A program made the position numbers and the translations under genes. Positions 22,889 through 33,755 of a DNA stretch of 64,000 nt are shown here, one piece after another. The DNA comes from Mycogone perniciosa. Lineage: Eukaryota > Ascomycota > Sordariomycetes > Hypocreales > Hypocreaceae. Position 1 is the stretch's first letter, and every line of letters begins with the position of its first letter. The notes below the pieces were generated by a model that searched no databases, was not told the DNA's origin, and saw only the letters and a list, made by a program, of their open reading frames with translations. The stretch covers positions 124,001 through 188,000 of the forward strand of contig JAOALB010000031.1 in NCBI GenBank assembly GCA_025331125.1. Direction: 5' to 3'.

Positions 22889-23296
22889 TCAATCTTTGAC
22901 TTGCTCAATCTTTCCAGTCTTCACATCATATACATACCCAGTAACCGGCACATCCAGCACCAACGGACTCCGGCTTACATGGTGGATGACCACAATCTCG
23001 CGCGTCCCGAGGAGCTGCTGAGAAATAATGACTGATCGGAGAGCTTCGACGGCGCGGCCTCCGGCGTTCCTGAAGACGTGGGCGTCGCCCTCCTCAAGGC
23101 CGAGGAACTTTGCGGGATCAAGGCGTGCGTCCATGCATGTTAACACGAAGACCTTTCTGTGGTGCACAGTGTTACCATTGACTCATCATAGGTGTCACCA
23201 AAGGACATACCGAGTTGGTGGAATGGTAAGATGGCCCTTTTCAAAGGACGCTTCGTACTGCTTGTTGGCCGTTTCGAACTCGCTGGCACTCGTCAT
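22889..23296 (-). CDS. Beta-carbonic anhydrase-like protein with an internal deletion
   Basis: Two exons, 23296-23211 and 23156-22889, joined over a 54-nt intron, give 117 residues. The N-terminal half is a good beta-carbonic anhydrase: LTCMDARLDP supplies C36 and D38, FRNAGGRAVEA is the conserved core, and IVVIHH ends at H88. In the family the next motif places a Cys three residues after this His as a zinc ligand, and some 45-50 further residues lead to the C-terminal strand. Here H88 is followed at once by that last part, SPLVLDVPVTGYVYDVKTGK. The Cys ligand and one helical section are therefore gone, with the frame kept. The junction reads GTAAGC, a splice-donor-like hexamer, at 22978. The enzyme would be expected to lack normal activity. 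It may be a recent pseudogene or a protein with another role. Confidence 0.75.
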
Positions 23297-24448
23297 GTTG
23301 ATTGATTGCAGGTATATGGCTATTTTTTTATAGCTAGTTCACGTTGCAAGGCGTAGTTTCACCAACTGCGAGAGTGGGTGATTATTATATACAATCCGAT
23401 CCCCCTAGCCAAGCCTTTCTCCGCATCTGTAATTCATGGTCGAGTTCTTAACCCAATCCTAAGCACATGTGCTATTGTTTGAGACGGATCCCACAGTCGT
23501 CATACACACAATGTCTGTCGCCATGTGGGCTACTTGCGGGGATGGCCAATGGAGCAGGTGTGGCGGATTTCCCCAAGTGAGCGATCCAATGAACGATTCT
23601 CAGCTTTGATTCGAGATGGTTGGTTCAGCTAGATCTCGGGATCCTGGATATCCGGCATTCAAAGGCATAACGTGCTTCGGTAGATGGAGAGGGGACGGCG
23701 TTGAAAGGCAAACTTGGCATCCCAGCTGGATAGAGTTATTTACTTCATGGAATCTTTCTAGCAATAAAAAATTATTGATGCGCTTTTAGTTAATATCTTA
23801 ACAAGATTGCTCATCAAGAGTGAGTCTGTTCAGTTCTGTATCTCGCATCGCCAGTGAATGAATGTGCCTACCCTGTACATGATCAAATTTTCCAGGAAAT
23901 GAATATGCAGACGTATAACTAGAGACCTAGTAATCCAAATTTCGAGAGAAAGAATCACTGTAATTTTATTTACTGTAGTTCTGTTTTTGTACTGTTAAAG
24001 CTGATGGGGAACCACGATGAACAGACTGAAATGTTAGAATGATGTCATCGTCATCTCGCCGAGGTTGGAGGGATTTCAAGACGTGATTATTCAGCATTTC
24101 TGATGACATGCTTCGATCGTGTTAATATATAATATATGCGCTGACCACTAACTCTTCCCTCCCATTCAAATTATTTGGAATTATATCTCTCTCTCGTGTT
24201 CATTCCAGAGACTTCCAAAATCCTTCGCCAGCTGTTATCACTAAGCCGCGTGTTTCCACCCCACCATATATCTAATCAATCTTGCCCCCGCATTGCGCCA
24301 TTCTCTCCCCAACACATCAAATCAGCTTCATCTCTTGACATACAAACGACACCAAACCTCTACACCCCGAAGACGATCGACAGCATTAAACAGATCTTAA
24401 AACTACTTCTGATCCGAAGAACAACGCTTCACCACAGAATCCTCCAAA
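23297..24448. other. Divergent intergenic region
   Basis: About 1.15 kb separates the carbonic anhydrase-like gene (-) and the thioredoxin gene (+). The stretch before 24449 is pyrimidine-rich from about 24180 and looks like a leader for the thioredoxin transcript. No other gene is recognised. Confidence 0.5.
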
Positions 24449-24838
24449 ATGGGCGCCGACAACCTCCACCACATCACCTCAGCCGAAGAGCTCGAATCCC
24501 TCCTCAATAAAACCACATACGTCGCCGTCGACTTCTTCGCCGACTGGTGTCCTCCCTGCCGAGCCATCGCGCCCATCTTCCAAGGCCTCGCCGATAAACA
24601 CAGCGTGCCCGATGTTCTCGCCTTCGCCAAGGTCAACGTCGACCACGTCCAGGACGTCTCCCAGAAGTACGGCATCACAGCTATGCCGTCGTTTCTGTTC
24701 TTCAAGGAGGGCCAGCAGGTCGCTGTGAATGGCCAGCCGATGATCCGCGGTGCGGACCCCAATAGCTTGGACGCTGCGGCGGACAAGCTGGGCGAGTTGG
24801 CGCAGAAGAGGGTTGAGGAGGCCAAGGCTGCTGCGTAA
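24449..24838 (+). CDS. Thioredoxin with WCPPC active site
   Basis: A 129-residue intronless thioredoxin fold. The redox motif is W33-C-P-P-C37 rather than the usual WCGPC, within FFADWCPPCRAIAP; the cis-proline is P80 in GITAMPSF. The domain covers about residues 7-110 and a short Ala/Glu-rich helix follows. There is no targeting peptide, so a cytosolic or nuclear location is expected. A second proline in the active site normally shifts redox potential and partner choice compared with classical thioredoxin, so this is probably not the main ribonucleotide-reductase thioredoxin. The ATG at 24449 is in a good context (CAAAATGG). Confidence 0.92.
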   Translation: MGADNLHHITSAEELESLLNKTTYVAVDFFADWCPPCRAIAPIFQGLADKHSVPDVLAFAKVNVDHVQDVSQKYGITAMPSFLFFKEGQQVAVNGQPMIRGADPNSLDAAADKLGELAQKRVEEAKAAA

Positions 24839-25083
24839 GAAGCCGTGAAGAACAAGGGAGCTGTATAACATCTTTATATACTGCATGCGGAGGGATCGAA
24901 TGGAGATATACATGAATTTGGGGGGATTACGGCGCATTGAAGGATCAATGCATTTTTGGTGTCAATAAAATATCAGCAGTCTGAACGAAACCTGGACAGA
25001 GGGGGGCTGATGAATATATCCTCCTCAAGTTCTATAAACAATGTAAATTATGCTCTATGGCTCTCTCCCTTTAACTTCCATTC
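24839..25083. other. Convergent intergenic region
   Basis: It separates the 3' ends of the thioredoxin (+) and GH89 (-) genes. Likely 3' untranslated sequence; nothing else is seen. Confidence 0.5.
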
Positions 25084-27474
25084 CTAAAAGATGCTGCTCC
25101 ACTGTCTTAATGCCAGAGGCACCGCCGTCTGAATGCTCAACTCCGCAGCATCCTTCAAAGCACCATGACCAGACGTCTGATTCCCCCAGGCTATCTCCCA
25201 CTTCAACAACTCGGCATTAAACACCGTCTGGTTATAATGAGCCGGGTCTGTAGCAACCAGGTAATCCACAAACTTCTGCCACCGCGGGAGGTAATACGTG
25301 GAAACGAGGCCGGACCACGTCTTGGAAGCATAGTCACTGATTTGCCCCGTGGGACCCCAGAGCGTAATCTGGTTGCGCGCCTCGTACTCGAGGAAATCAG
25401 CAGTCTTTGCGTCAGATGCAGAGGCGCGGGCGGCGGAGATCCACGTGGAGAGGCGGAAGTTCTTGTTTGTCGAGAGAACGAGATCCAGTGTCGTTAGGAG
25501 GTCGGTGAGCTTCTTGCCCTGTGCCTTGAGCTTGCTGTTGCGGGTGCTGGGGGTTTGGTTCGGGGTGGTGTAGATGCTGACGAGGGTCTGGTACAGGGGG
25601 ATGAAGGCGTTGGCCAGGACCTGGCGCGTCCAGTCGACCAGGTCATACTGATACGCCGCGTTAGCAAAGAGCGCCGGGTCTCGCAGACCGGCTTGGTACA
25701 AATGCCGCCAGCCCTGGACCATGACGGCTGGGTCGTAGTTGAGCAGGGTGGGATGGTGGCCAGTTCGGTTGATCAGGCCGCTGGTGCTGGGGACCAGCTC
25801 CAGGATTGCCTTGGGGACGGCGTTGGCAGTGAGGTTTGCGTTGTTAAACACAGTCGTGCGCAGCGTCTCCCAAGCTGTGTAGAGGTCGCTGGGGAGCGTC
25901 TTTTGCCTGCTACCGGCAGAATATCTGGTGGTTACCCAGTTGTGGAAGTATGTCTTGGTGTCGATGGGCGTGCGGCTCCATGCCTGGGACAGGAGCAGAT
26001 CGTACATGATCTCATTGCCTTCCTCGCCCTCCATAGACAGGCCGAAGCCGACCAGCGAGCTCGACTCTGACAGCGCGTCGATGGGGTTGACAGTGACATT
26101 CATGATCTGGCCGTACAGACCCATGTTGCCGCCGTAGTCGTGCAGCTCGCACCAGATCCAGGGCTTGCCATAGTACGAGTTTGTGCGCTGCCACTGCGGC
26201 TGCGACTCGGAGAAGAGGTCGAGGATCAGCATGTCGCTGTTGACAGTGACGCCCCCGAGGAACGCCTCGATGCGGTCGTTGGTCCAGAAAGCAGCGGAAG
26301 ACGTGAACAACCAGCCCTGCATGACCCAAATAGCCTGTGGGTCGGCCGCCTTGAGAGACTTCCAGGTGTTCTGGCTGATGTTGCGCAGGTAGTCCAAGTC
26401 GCCAGACAGGGGGTTGTTCTCGTTGAACTGGTCAAGAGTGTAGAAACTGGTGATGTTGCCATAAGCCTCTTTCTGCTTGGAGATGAAGCTAAGCTGCAGC
26501 TGCTCGAACAGGGGATCGAACGGGTCTAGGAAGGTATCGCTGGTGTACTGGTCTGGAAACTTCTCCCAAGAGGACCCAACGACGACTTTGGCGTTTGGCT
26601 TGACACGGGTGATGGCCGTCGGCATGAAGCCGGGGAAGGCTGGCAGGATGGGAGTCATACCCAGCTCAATCATGCGCTGGACGATCTTCTTTTGCAGGGC
26701 GAATTGGCTGTCGACCCAAGAGAAGGGCAGGTCGCCGCCCCAGGAGCCCTGGATGTTGCCAAAGTGATTCCAGGCCACAAAGGCTGGGCCGCTGAGGAAG
26801 GTTGAGATTTCGGCATCGGTCAGGCCAATATCCCGGAAGACTTCGATGAAGATTTTCTCGACACCGATCCAGGCCAGAGGGAGGTTGATGCCTCGAAGGG
26901 CCATCCAGTCCAGCTGCAGCTCCCAGTCCTCCCATGACCAGAAGGCGCTCGTGTAAGAGGTGGTGACTAGAATTGATTAGCTTTTCTTTGTTGACTAGCC
27001 GTGGTAAAGGTGTGAGTGAATACCTGTGTTGAAATGATATCGGTAGGGGACAACACTCGATCCCTTCAAGGGGGCCGACAGCTTGGGCAGTGTTGGGGGA
27101 GCGCCACTGAGCTCATTGCCGACATACCACCAAATATCGACGTGGGCAACATCAGACAGATAGGAGTGAAGACTGCACTGTTAGCTTAATGTATTTTTGA
27201 AATAAAAAAAAGTGTATTACCCTGTGAGGATCGCACTCAGTGTGTTGCCCTGGACGTGGATCTTGCCACACTTGGTGTTGACCACAGTGTATGTCTCATT
27301 CTGCTTCGAGTCGCCCGCAAGCGAGAATTTAAAGGCATTTGCATGCTGTGGCAGTCGGCGTTTCACCAGGGCCTCGATACCCGAAGTGCTTGACGTCGGA
27401 TTGTGCTGAGCAGTGGAATGGAGGGCTGCGGCAGCGACGCCGCCAGCCCAGACGATGAGGCTGACAAGACGCAT
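25084..27474 (-). CDS. Secreted alpha-N-acetylglucosaminidase, glycoside hydrolase family 89
   Basis: Three exons, 27474-27221, 27172-27024 and 26966-25084, with introns of 48 and 57 nt, give 761 residues. Residues 1-17 form a signal peptide. The NAGLU N-terminal domain (about 30-125) precedes the TIM barrel (about 130-470), with WSWEDWELQLDWMALRGINL, WNHFGNIQGSWGG and WCELHDYGGNMGLYG. The two catalytic glutamates expected in this family fall at E317 (QFNENNP) and E447 (LSMEGEEGNE), almost the same numbers as in human NAGLU (316 and 446). An all-helical C-terminal domain (about 480-760) completes the family architecture. The enzyme removes terminal alpha-linked GlcNAc; in a fungus the natural substrate is unclear, with mucin- or wall-type glycans as candidates. 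Several N-glycosylation sequons (NxS/T) support secretion or a vacuolar location. Confidence 0.92.
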
Positions 27475-27557
27475 TATGATTGAACGAAATCTCCTTGGCG
27501 TGTCGAATAATCTCTGTGGCTGCAGCGGGAATGCCCGCGATGACGGCGTTGCGTATG

Positions 27558-27585
27558 CCTGGGGGTCTGGCCTGGGGGTCTGGCC
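27558..27585. repeat. Tandem duplication in the GH89 upstream region
   Basis: The 13-mer CCTGGGGGTCTGG occurs twice, 14 bp apart, about 85-110 bp upstream of the GH89 start codon at 27474. Confidence 0.7.
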
Positions 27586-28250
27586 TCACAGGTCAATCTT
27601 CCCACCAGATCTCGACCAAGAGAGAGCAACGAGACGACCAAGTACTGCAAGAAACAACGAGAAACGCCCGCTATTTTATCTCTTCATTCATCTCATGGCG
27701 GTTGAATTTGCTCGGGCTGTCAGATCTCAAAAGGCCGGAGATCTGCATCCGAGATCCATTTTCTTGCGGATAAGTTGTTCGTTCGGTGTCGTTTTGGGAC
27801 ACGGCGTGCTGCGTGGACCCAAGCGCTAACACGATAGTAGTTATTATTCCAGAGAGATATTGATTCCACAAGCCGATTAACCGTGGGAGTAACGTTGTAG
27901 TAGCGTCGTCGCTAGAGAGGGTTTAAAGCTGAGGCTTTTTTGCGTGCAACGTTGTGATGTGGTTGGACCTGGGGAGAAGTTGACGATTCAATAGTCGACG
28001 GAGAATAATAGTACTCTAATCCAGATAAGAATCGATAGAGGAGGATCACAATACGAGTTTTCGACTTCCGCTCCATATAAATAAGTAATATTTTGGCATC
28101 TCTCTGGTGAAGGAACATGGATCATCTGCTCGAGTCACCAGGGTATTGATGCCACCACATGATAGCGGGCACTAGAGCCTCGTGTTCCTCCATTGGTTAG
28201 CCTTGGATAGGGCACATGTTTCGTCTTATCCTCTGATATTTTCCGATGTT

Positions 28251-28276
28251 ATTTTCATTTTCATTTTCATTTTCAT
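28251..28276. repeat. ATTTTC hexamer microsatellite
   Basis: Just over four tandem copies of ATTTTC. No gene overlaps it. Confidence 0.85.
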
Positions 28277-28670
28277 GCAAAGAACCGCAGTCTGGAGCCG
28301 TCATAGCCGCCTGCAATTCGCCCCTTACATCATTTCTTCTCATCTCTCTGCAGCTAATTAACCACCCCTGAAATGCTGCACTCTGTCTGGTACCTGATGG
28401 CCCGCATTTGTGATACGGCGCATGCAAGACTCAGATGGGACTCAGAGCCTTGTCAGTAAGCCCGGGTAAACCCCCTCTATGCTCCGGATAAACCCCTCTG
28501 TATGAACCGTTGTACTTTCAGATGATCCCAACCCACTTCAATGCACGCACAGGTGGACCTGTTGACGCGTGTCTGTCCTTTTCAATGCTCCCTTCATTGG
28601 TCTTTTTTCGGCTCTCTGCAGCTTTTGAGGACGAATTTCTGCCACTGAATGAATGCACTTTTCCTTTTCG

Positions 28671-28686
28671 GCAGCAGCAGCAGCAG
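28671..28686. repeat. CAG trinucleotide run
   Basis: Five CAG units in the leader region upstream of the TMEM16 gene. It is not within an assigned coding frame. Confidence 0.8.
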
Positions 28687-28967
28687 CTAAAGTGAGGCAC
28701 TGAAGGCCCTAGTCATTCACTGATGACTGCGCTGTAAATCTCTCTGGCCTGCCAGAAATGCTGCTGGCCTCTGCCTTTTCTCTGCTTCCCACACACTCTC
28801 TCCCACTCCAGTTGGCTGCATCTTCTATTATCGTATACAAAGCCTGCTGCTCATGACTGTTCTCGGATCAGTAGGAGTATCATTGGCCATACCATTCCGG
28901 GCATTGGGCCTTTTTTAATTCCAGCTTTTAGCCCTTGTCGAGCGTCTCCGGCTGGCCTTCCGGAACG

Positions 28968-31394
28968 ATGCCGTTACATCTCCAGGTCCCGGAGCCTCAG
29001 CCCCGGCTAAACGATCTCCCCATCTCTCCCACAAGAGTCACAAGCGAGACGTACAACGACAAATACGTCGTACTCTACGACTTTGGCAGCACTGGTGCGT
29101 TTTCCCCCATAGGCCCTAGGACAGGACTCCGCCCCTAGTATATCATCCCCTAGCTCCCCCCGATTCTAACCCGGCTTACCAAGCAGACTACGATGTGGCT
29201 GCGAAGGAGTTTAACGCCTTGCTCCACAGCCTGGAGGCAGCCGGCCTCCATGTTGAAGTGCGGCCAGGGTATGACCAGACCATCATGTTGTTTGTCAAGG
29301 CCCCTCGCCAGCTACTAGGAAACAGAATCTACAAGTCAAGGTGCGTACTAGATAATTCGTTCGCCTTTTGTATTTATATTCATGCCTTGCTAACTTTTGA
29401 CACAGAGTAAGAGACTGGCTCTATGGCATTACGCAAGCACGCCCGGAAGGCGACAAAAACACTGTTGTCTCGGGTGCGTTCGAGGCTGAGGACCTCTTGA
29501 CCATGTACCACCTGGTCCAATGGCCGCAGTCGATGGGAGGAGCCGGTATCACTCCCGGCGTGGGAGAGTGGAAGAATGTCAAGTGCATATTTCCCCTTCA
29601 CAATGACAAAGCCAACCAACTACTGCTGCGGCATCTCAGTCGGCGGCTGCTTCTCACCACCGAGGATCTCGACAAAATCAGGAACCTGTTTGGATCCAAG
29701 GTCAGTCAGCATTGCATCTCATTCAACGTCACTTTCTCCAACTAACATGACGGGCAGGTTGCATTCTACTTTGCCTTTATCCAGACATACTTCGTGTTCC
29801 TCACCTTCCCAGCCATCACCGGCGTTCTCGCGTGGCTGTTTTTCCCCAAGTACTCCCTCTCCTATGCCATCTTAACTGTCGTCTGGTGTACTGTGTTTTT
29901 GGAGTACTGGAAAGTCCGGGAAGTGGACCTTCGTATCCGCTGGCATGTGAGAGGCGTCAATAAGACCAAAGTCAACAGGTCCGAGTTCAAGTACGATCAA
30001 ATCATCCAAGACGAGGCCGGCCGCCCTGTTCATTACTTTCCAAAATGGAAGCAAATCACGCGGCAGATGCTTCAGATTCCCTTCATCATCATCTCTGCTG
30101 TGGCTCTGGGGGTCATGATTAGTGCCGTCTTTGCCATTGAGGTTCTTCTGTCAGATTCGTATGATGGACCTTATCAATTTTACCTTGTAAGGCTCCTCCG
30201 GACCTTTCCACAACACTGTCGCTAACCCAACGCTTGCAGGAGTATTTACCCACCATTATATTTGCCGGCGTCATGCCATACATCACCTCATGTCTTGAAG
30301 GGGTTGCTGAATGGTTGACCGATTTTGAGAATCACCGAACAGCCGACTACCACGAAATGTCACTTACCCAAAAAGTCTTTATCCTCAACATCATCACCAA
30401 CTACTTGCCCATATTTCTTACTGCCTTTGTCTATATCCCCTTCGGCAACGACATAGTTCCTTGGCTTGAGAGTCTTCTTGTGCGATTTATACCAAGCTTG
30501 GAGCAGAAGATTGTGGCAGTCCCGTTTCGCTTGGACTCAGACAGACTGCAGAACGAGGTCATTGCTCTCACTGTGACCGGACAGATTTCGAGCTTCTTTG
30601 AGGAAAACATTCTGCCACTGTTGAAGCACAAGATGAGCGGCTGGTATCGGGAATACCGCCGCGCCTACTCCAAGGACGCTATGCTGATGTCGATTGTCGA
30701 CGACGATGAAGACGAGGTGGAATTCCTAGCGCGATGTCGCAACGAGGCCACCCTACCTTCTTACAACGTCCAGGATGACATTGCAGAGCTGGTCCTCCAA
30801 TTTGGCTACCTGGCACTCTTTTCGCCTGTTTGGCCTCTCATCCCAATGGGCTTCCTCATCAACAACTGGATCGAGCTGCGGTCCGATTTCGCAAAGATTT
30901 GCATGGAGCACCAGCGACCAGCCCCGACTCGAGCCGAGGGCATTGGGCCGTGGATGGTTTCCCTGCAGATTTTGGTGTGGCTAGGGAGCATCTCATCAGC
31001 CGCCATTGTTCATTTGTTCGGCTCTGATGGCAAACAGAGCGGAAGCTGGGCGACTTTGCCCATCACCATCTTCATCAGTGAGCATATTCTTTTGTTGTTG
31101 GCCGCCGTGACCAGGGCCATCTTCAATCGGCTTGGTTCAGAGCAGATTCGAAGGGAGAGAAACGAGCGGTACGCAAGACGACGGAAAGTTTTGGATGAGT
31201 TTGAAGCAAATAAGCGTGCTGGACTCCACTTGGATGTGGCTGAGAGGGCGAGGAGAAAGTCCATCCTGGTCACGGGCAACGAGACCTTCTGGACCAAGCA
31301 AGTGGAGGATGGTGCCAGTGCAGTGGCTGGAATGAGACTGATGAACCTTGCAAAACAGTGGGAGGAGTCGCATGGGCACTTGAAGAAGGAATGA
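28968..31394 (+). CDS. TMEM16/anoctamin family protein (Ist2-like, lipid scramblase or channel)
   Basis: Five exons, 28968-29094, 29187-29340, 29406-29700, 29758-30186 and 30240-31394, with introns of 92, 65, 57 and 53 nt, all in phase, give 719 residues, close to the roughly 735 of studied Nectria and Aspergillus homologues. The cytoplasmic N-terminal domain (about 1-185) has a ferredoxin-like character (TYNDKYVVLYDFGS). The membrane part begins with YFAFIQTYFVFLTFPAITGVL and runs to about residue 640. The conserved segment YLALFSPVWPLIPMGFLINNWIELRSDF, then RAEGIGPWMVSLQILVWLGS, is typical of the calcium-binding helices 7-8, with Asn, Glu and Asp residues in place. A charged coiled tail (RRERNERYARRRKVLDEFEANKR) ends the protein. 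Family members scramble phospholipids and tether ER to plasma membrane; which role applies is not decided by sequence. Confidence 0.93.
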
Positions 31395-31609
31395 CAACAA
31401 GGAAAATACACTCTGCTTCAAGTCGTTTCATGTATATCTTGTCCAGAGCTGATTATGGGTCCTCTTTCGTTTGATCCCACGAGACCTCGCCTGACATCGA
31501 GGCAGATTAATCCATAGAACTTTATAAATGAGCAATCTAAAGCACAGACAAGGTGCATTTTCTCTATCAGCGGCCTCCGTGAGTAATCACCCCCATGTTT
31601 CAGCTATAT
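31395..31609. other. 3' flank of the TMEM16 gene, up to the transposon block
   Basis: Normal-GC sequence that should hold the TMEM16 3' untranslated region. Base composition changes abruptly at about 31690, inside the first retrotransposon LTR. Confidence 0.5.
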
Positions 31610-32010
31610 CGTCACGATCCGAACCTCTTATGGCCGCATAAAGGGTCCAGGGCGATATATACCCCGGAAGAACGACAGAACGACCAACCAATCAGGAAAG
31701 ATTACTTGGATTACTGTAAACTATAGATTATTTAGATTATAGAGCGTAAACTAAAGTGATTTAACGCAACTATAATCTATATATAATTTAAATATATTTA
31801 CTATATATCTCTTTTATATATAAAATTAAATGAATTATAATTATTTAATATAATTATTTAAATAATTATTAATAATTATATTTATTAAAACTATTTATTT
31901 TATAAAATCATAATTATATTACTTTATTAAATATTTATATTTAACCTTTATATTAATATAAACCCTATAAACTTTAATTTATGTTTTAAAAACAAATTTC
32001 AATTATTATA
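31610..32010 (+). repeat. 5' LTR of Gypsy element A1
   Basis: About 401 bp that align end to end with the two 402-bp LTRs of element A2 (50993-51394 and 58296-58697). The first 75 bases are nearly identical to A2 (CTTATGGCCGCATAAAGGGT and neighbouring sequence); the rest is changed mainly by C-to-T and G-to-A, as expected from RIP. No 3' partner LTR was found. Confidence 0.8.
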
Positions 32011-33369
32011 TATTAATAACTTTAATTTATAAGGCTATTAACATTTTTAACTAATATAATAAAATATATTTATTATAGTATCCTTTTAAAATAATTTTAA
32101 TACTTTACTTTTTTTTTTATTAAAAGTAAAATAATAATAACAATAATACTATAAATAAAAGTAAAAATATAAATAAAGTGAATAAAATAAAAATAATAAT
32201 ATAAATAAAAGTAAAAATATAAATAAAGTAAATAAAATAAAAATAATATTATTAATATTTAATTATTAAAAATACTAAACTTTAATAAATAATTTATTAA
32301 TAATAAATAATTATTATAAATTTATAAAATTAAACTTTATTTACTTTAAACTTTATATAAAATATGAAAAGGAATTAACCTTTAAAAAGATTAAAAGAGT
32401 TATTTAAAAAATAGCCTTTTAAACCTTTTAATAAAAGTATTATAATGCTTGAACTATTTTTTATTTAATTATATAGTTATTTTATTTACTTTTAATTAAT
32501 TTTATTAGAAAAATTAATAAAATCCTTTTAACTATTAAATAACTTAAAAGTAATACTTTAAAGTAATTTAAATTTACTTAAAGGGATTTTTTAATAATAA
32601 AAGTAAAGCTAATTAGTAAATATAATTTATATTTATTAATTATAATTAATTTAAAAAAGAATGAAAAAGTATCTTTAATAATATAAATAAATAATATACT
32701 ATAAAAAATAACTTTATAAATTTAATTTAAAAAGAAAATACTTTAATTATATTATATACTTTATAAATTATACTTTTAAACTTAACTAAAAATATTTTAC
32801 TTTTATTCAATATTTTTATAATAAATTTAAATTAAAAGTTAAAAGAAAAGTTTATAAATTTATTAAAATAAAGGTATTATTAAATTTATTGAAGGATATA
32901 TAAATATAAATAATTTATTTTATAAATATTATTTAAATATAAAAGAATCATAATAATAGTTTAAATAAATTTATAAATTTTAGGATATATAAATTTAAGT
33001 AAAAAGTAATAAAAATATATTATTAACTTTAATAATAAAATATTTAATTAAATAAATTTAAATACTATTTAAAAAGTAAACGTAAAAGTTATTTATTATA
33101 ACTATAATAAATTAAAATATTCTTTAAAAGATTATAAGGCTTTATAAAAGCTAAAAATTAATAAACTTTAAAGGCTTATATTAAAACCTAAATTAAAGGA
33201 TAATATATTTTTAAAGACTATTAATTATATATTATTTAACTTAATAATATATTATAATAATAATTGCTTAATATATAAATTTAATAAAAGTAAATAATAT
33301 TTAAAATAATTTAGAAATATTTAAAATAATTTAGAAATATATTTATAATAAAATAAAACTTATATATTT
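32011..33369 (+). mobile_element. Left part of Gypsy chromovirus A1 (gag region), dead
   Basis: This segment aligns with A2 from 51395 to about 52760. It covers the gag region, including a remnant of a CCHC zinc knuckle near 33095-33140 in which Cys and His codons read as Tyr, the outcome of G-to-A and C-to-T changes. Very high A+T and a stop in nearly every line of every frame show it is not expressed. It is cut at 33369 by the B element. Confidence 0.75.
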
Positions 33370-33755
33370 TGTTGAGGGGGAATCAGCGCTCTAAATATAT
33401 ATATACACCAACAACAACCGGAATAAAGCGCGGGAACCGCGCTCTTAATAGAACCACGAAGCCGTAATTGAGTAATATAAAGGCTAAAAGATACTGCGAA
33501 TCATTTAATCATAATATCTGCAGTCGAAAGTAACTAACGGTTACCTCTTTACGCCTTAACGGCTGTAAAAATACAGGTAGGGGTAGTATATTAAAGGAGA
33601 ACGCAGGTTAGTCCTGTTAAACTAGGTCTATCTGTTTATCTTTATAGTCTTATGCCTCCCTAATCTAGTAGTTGCTTAAATAAGCAACTAACTTTACTCG
33701 GGTAAGCTAGTAAAAAGGACTGTGAATGCATTAGGTATATTAGTTACCCCCAACA
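33370..33755 (-). repeat. 3' LTR of element B (lower-coordinate copy)
   Basis: 386 bp, TGTTGAGGGGG at one end and CCCCCAACA at the other. It is less damaged than its partner at 43030-43416. The central part keeps GC-rich segments such as AATAAAGCGCGGGAACCGCG. Confidence 0.8.

Larger units (their letters stand above)
27475..28967. other. Divergent intergenic region with simple repeats
   Basis: It lies between the GH89 (-) and TMEM16 (+) genes. It holds a tandem copy of CCTGGGGGTCTGG (about 27558-27585), an ATTTTC repeat (28251-28276) and a CAG run (28671-28686). Reading frames here show no recognisable domain. Confidence 0.55.

Noticed and set aside
22970..22990. GTAAGC in the carbonic anhydrase gene as a true splice donor
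   Set aside because: No downstream sequence before the annexin gene supplies the missing residues with an acceptor in frame, so deletion is the simpler reading.
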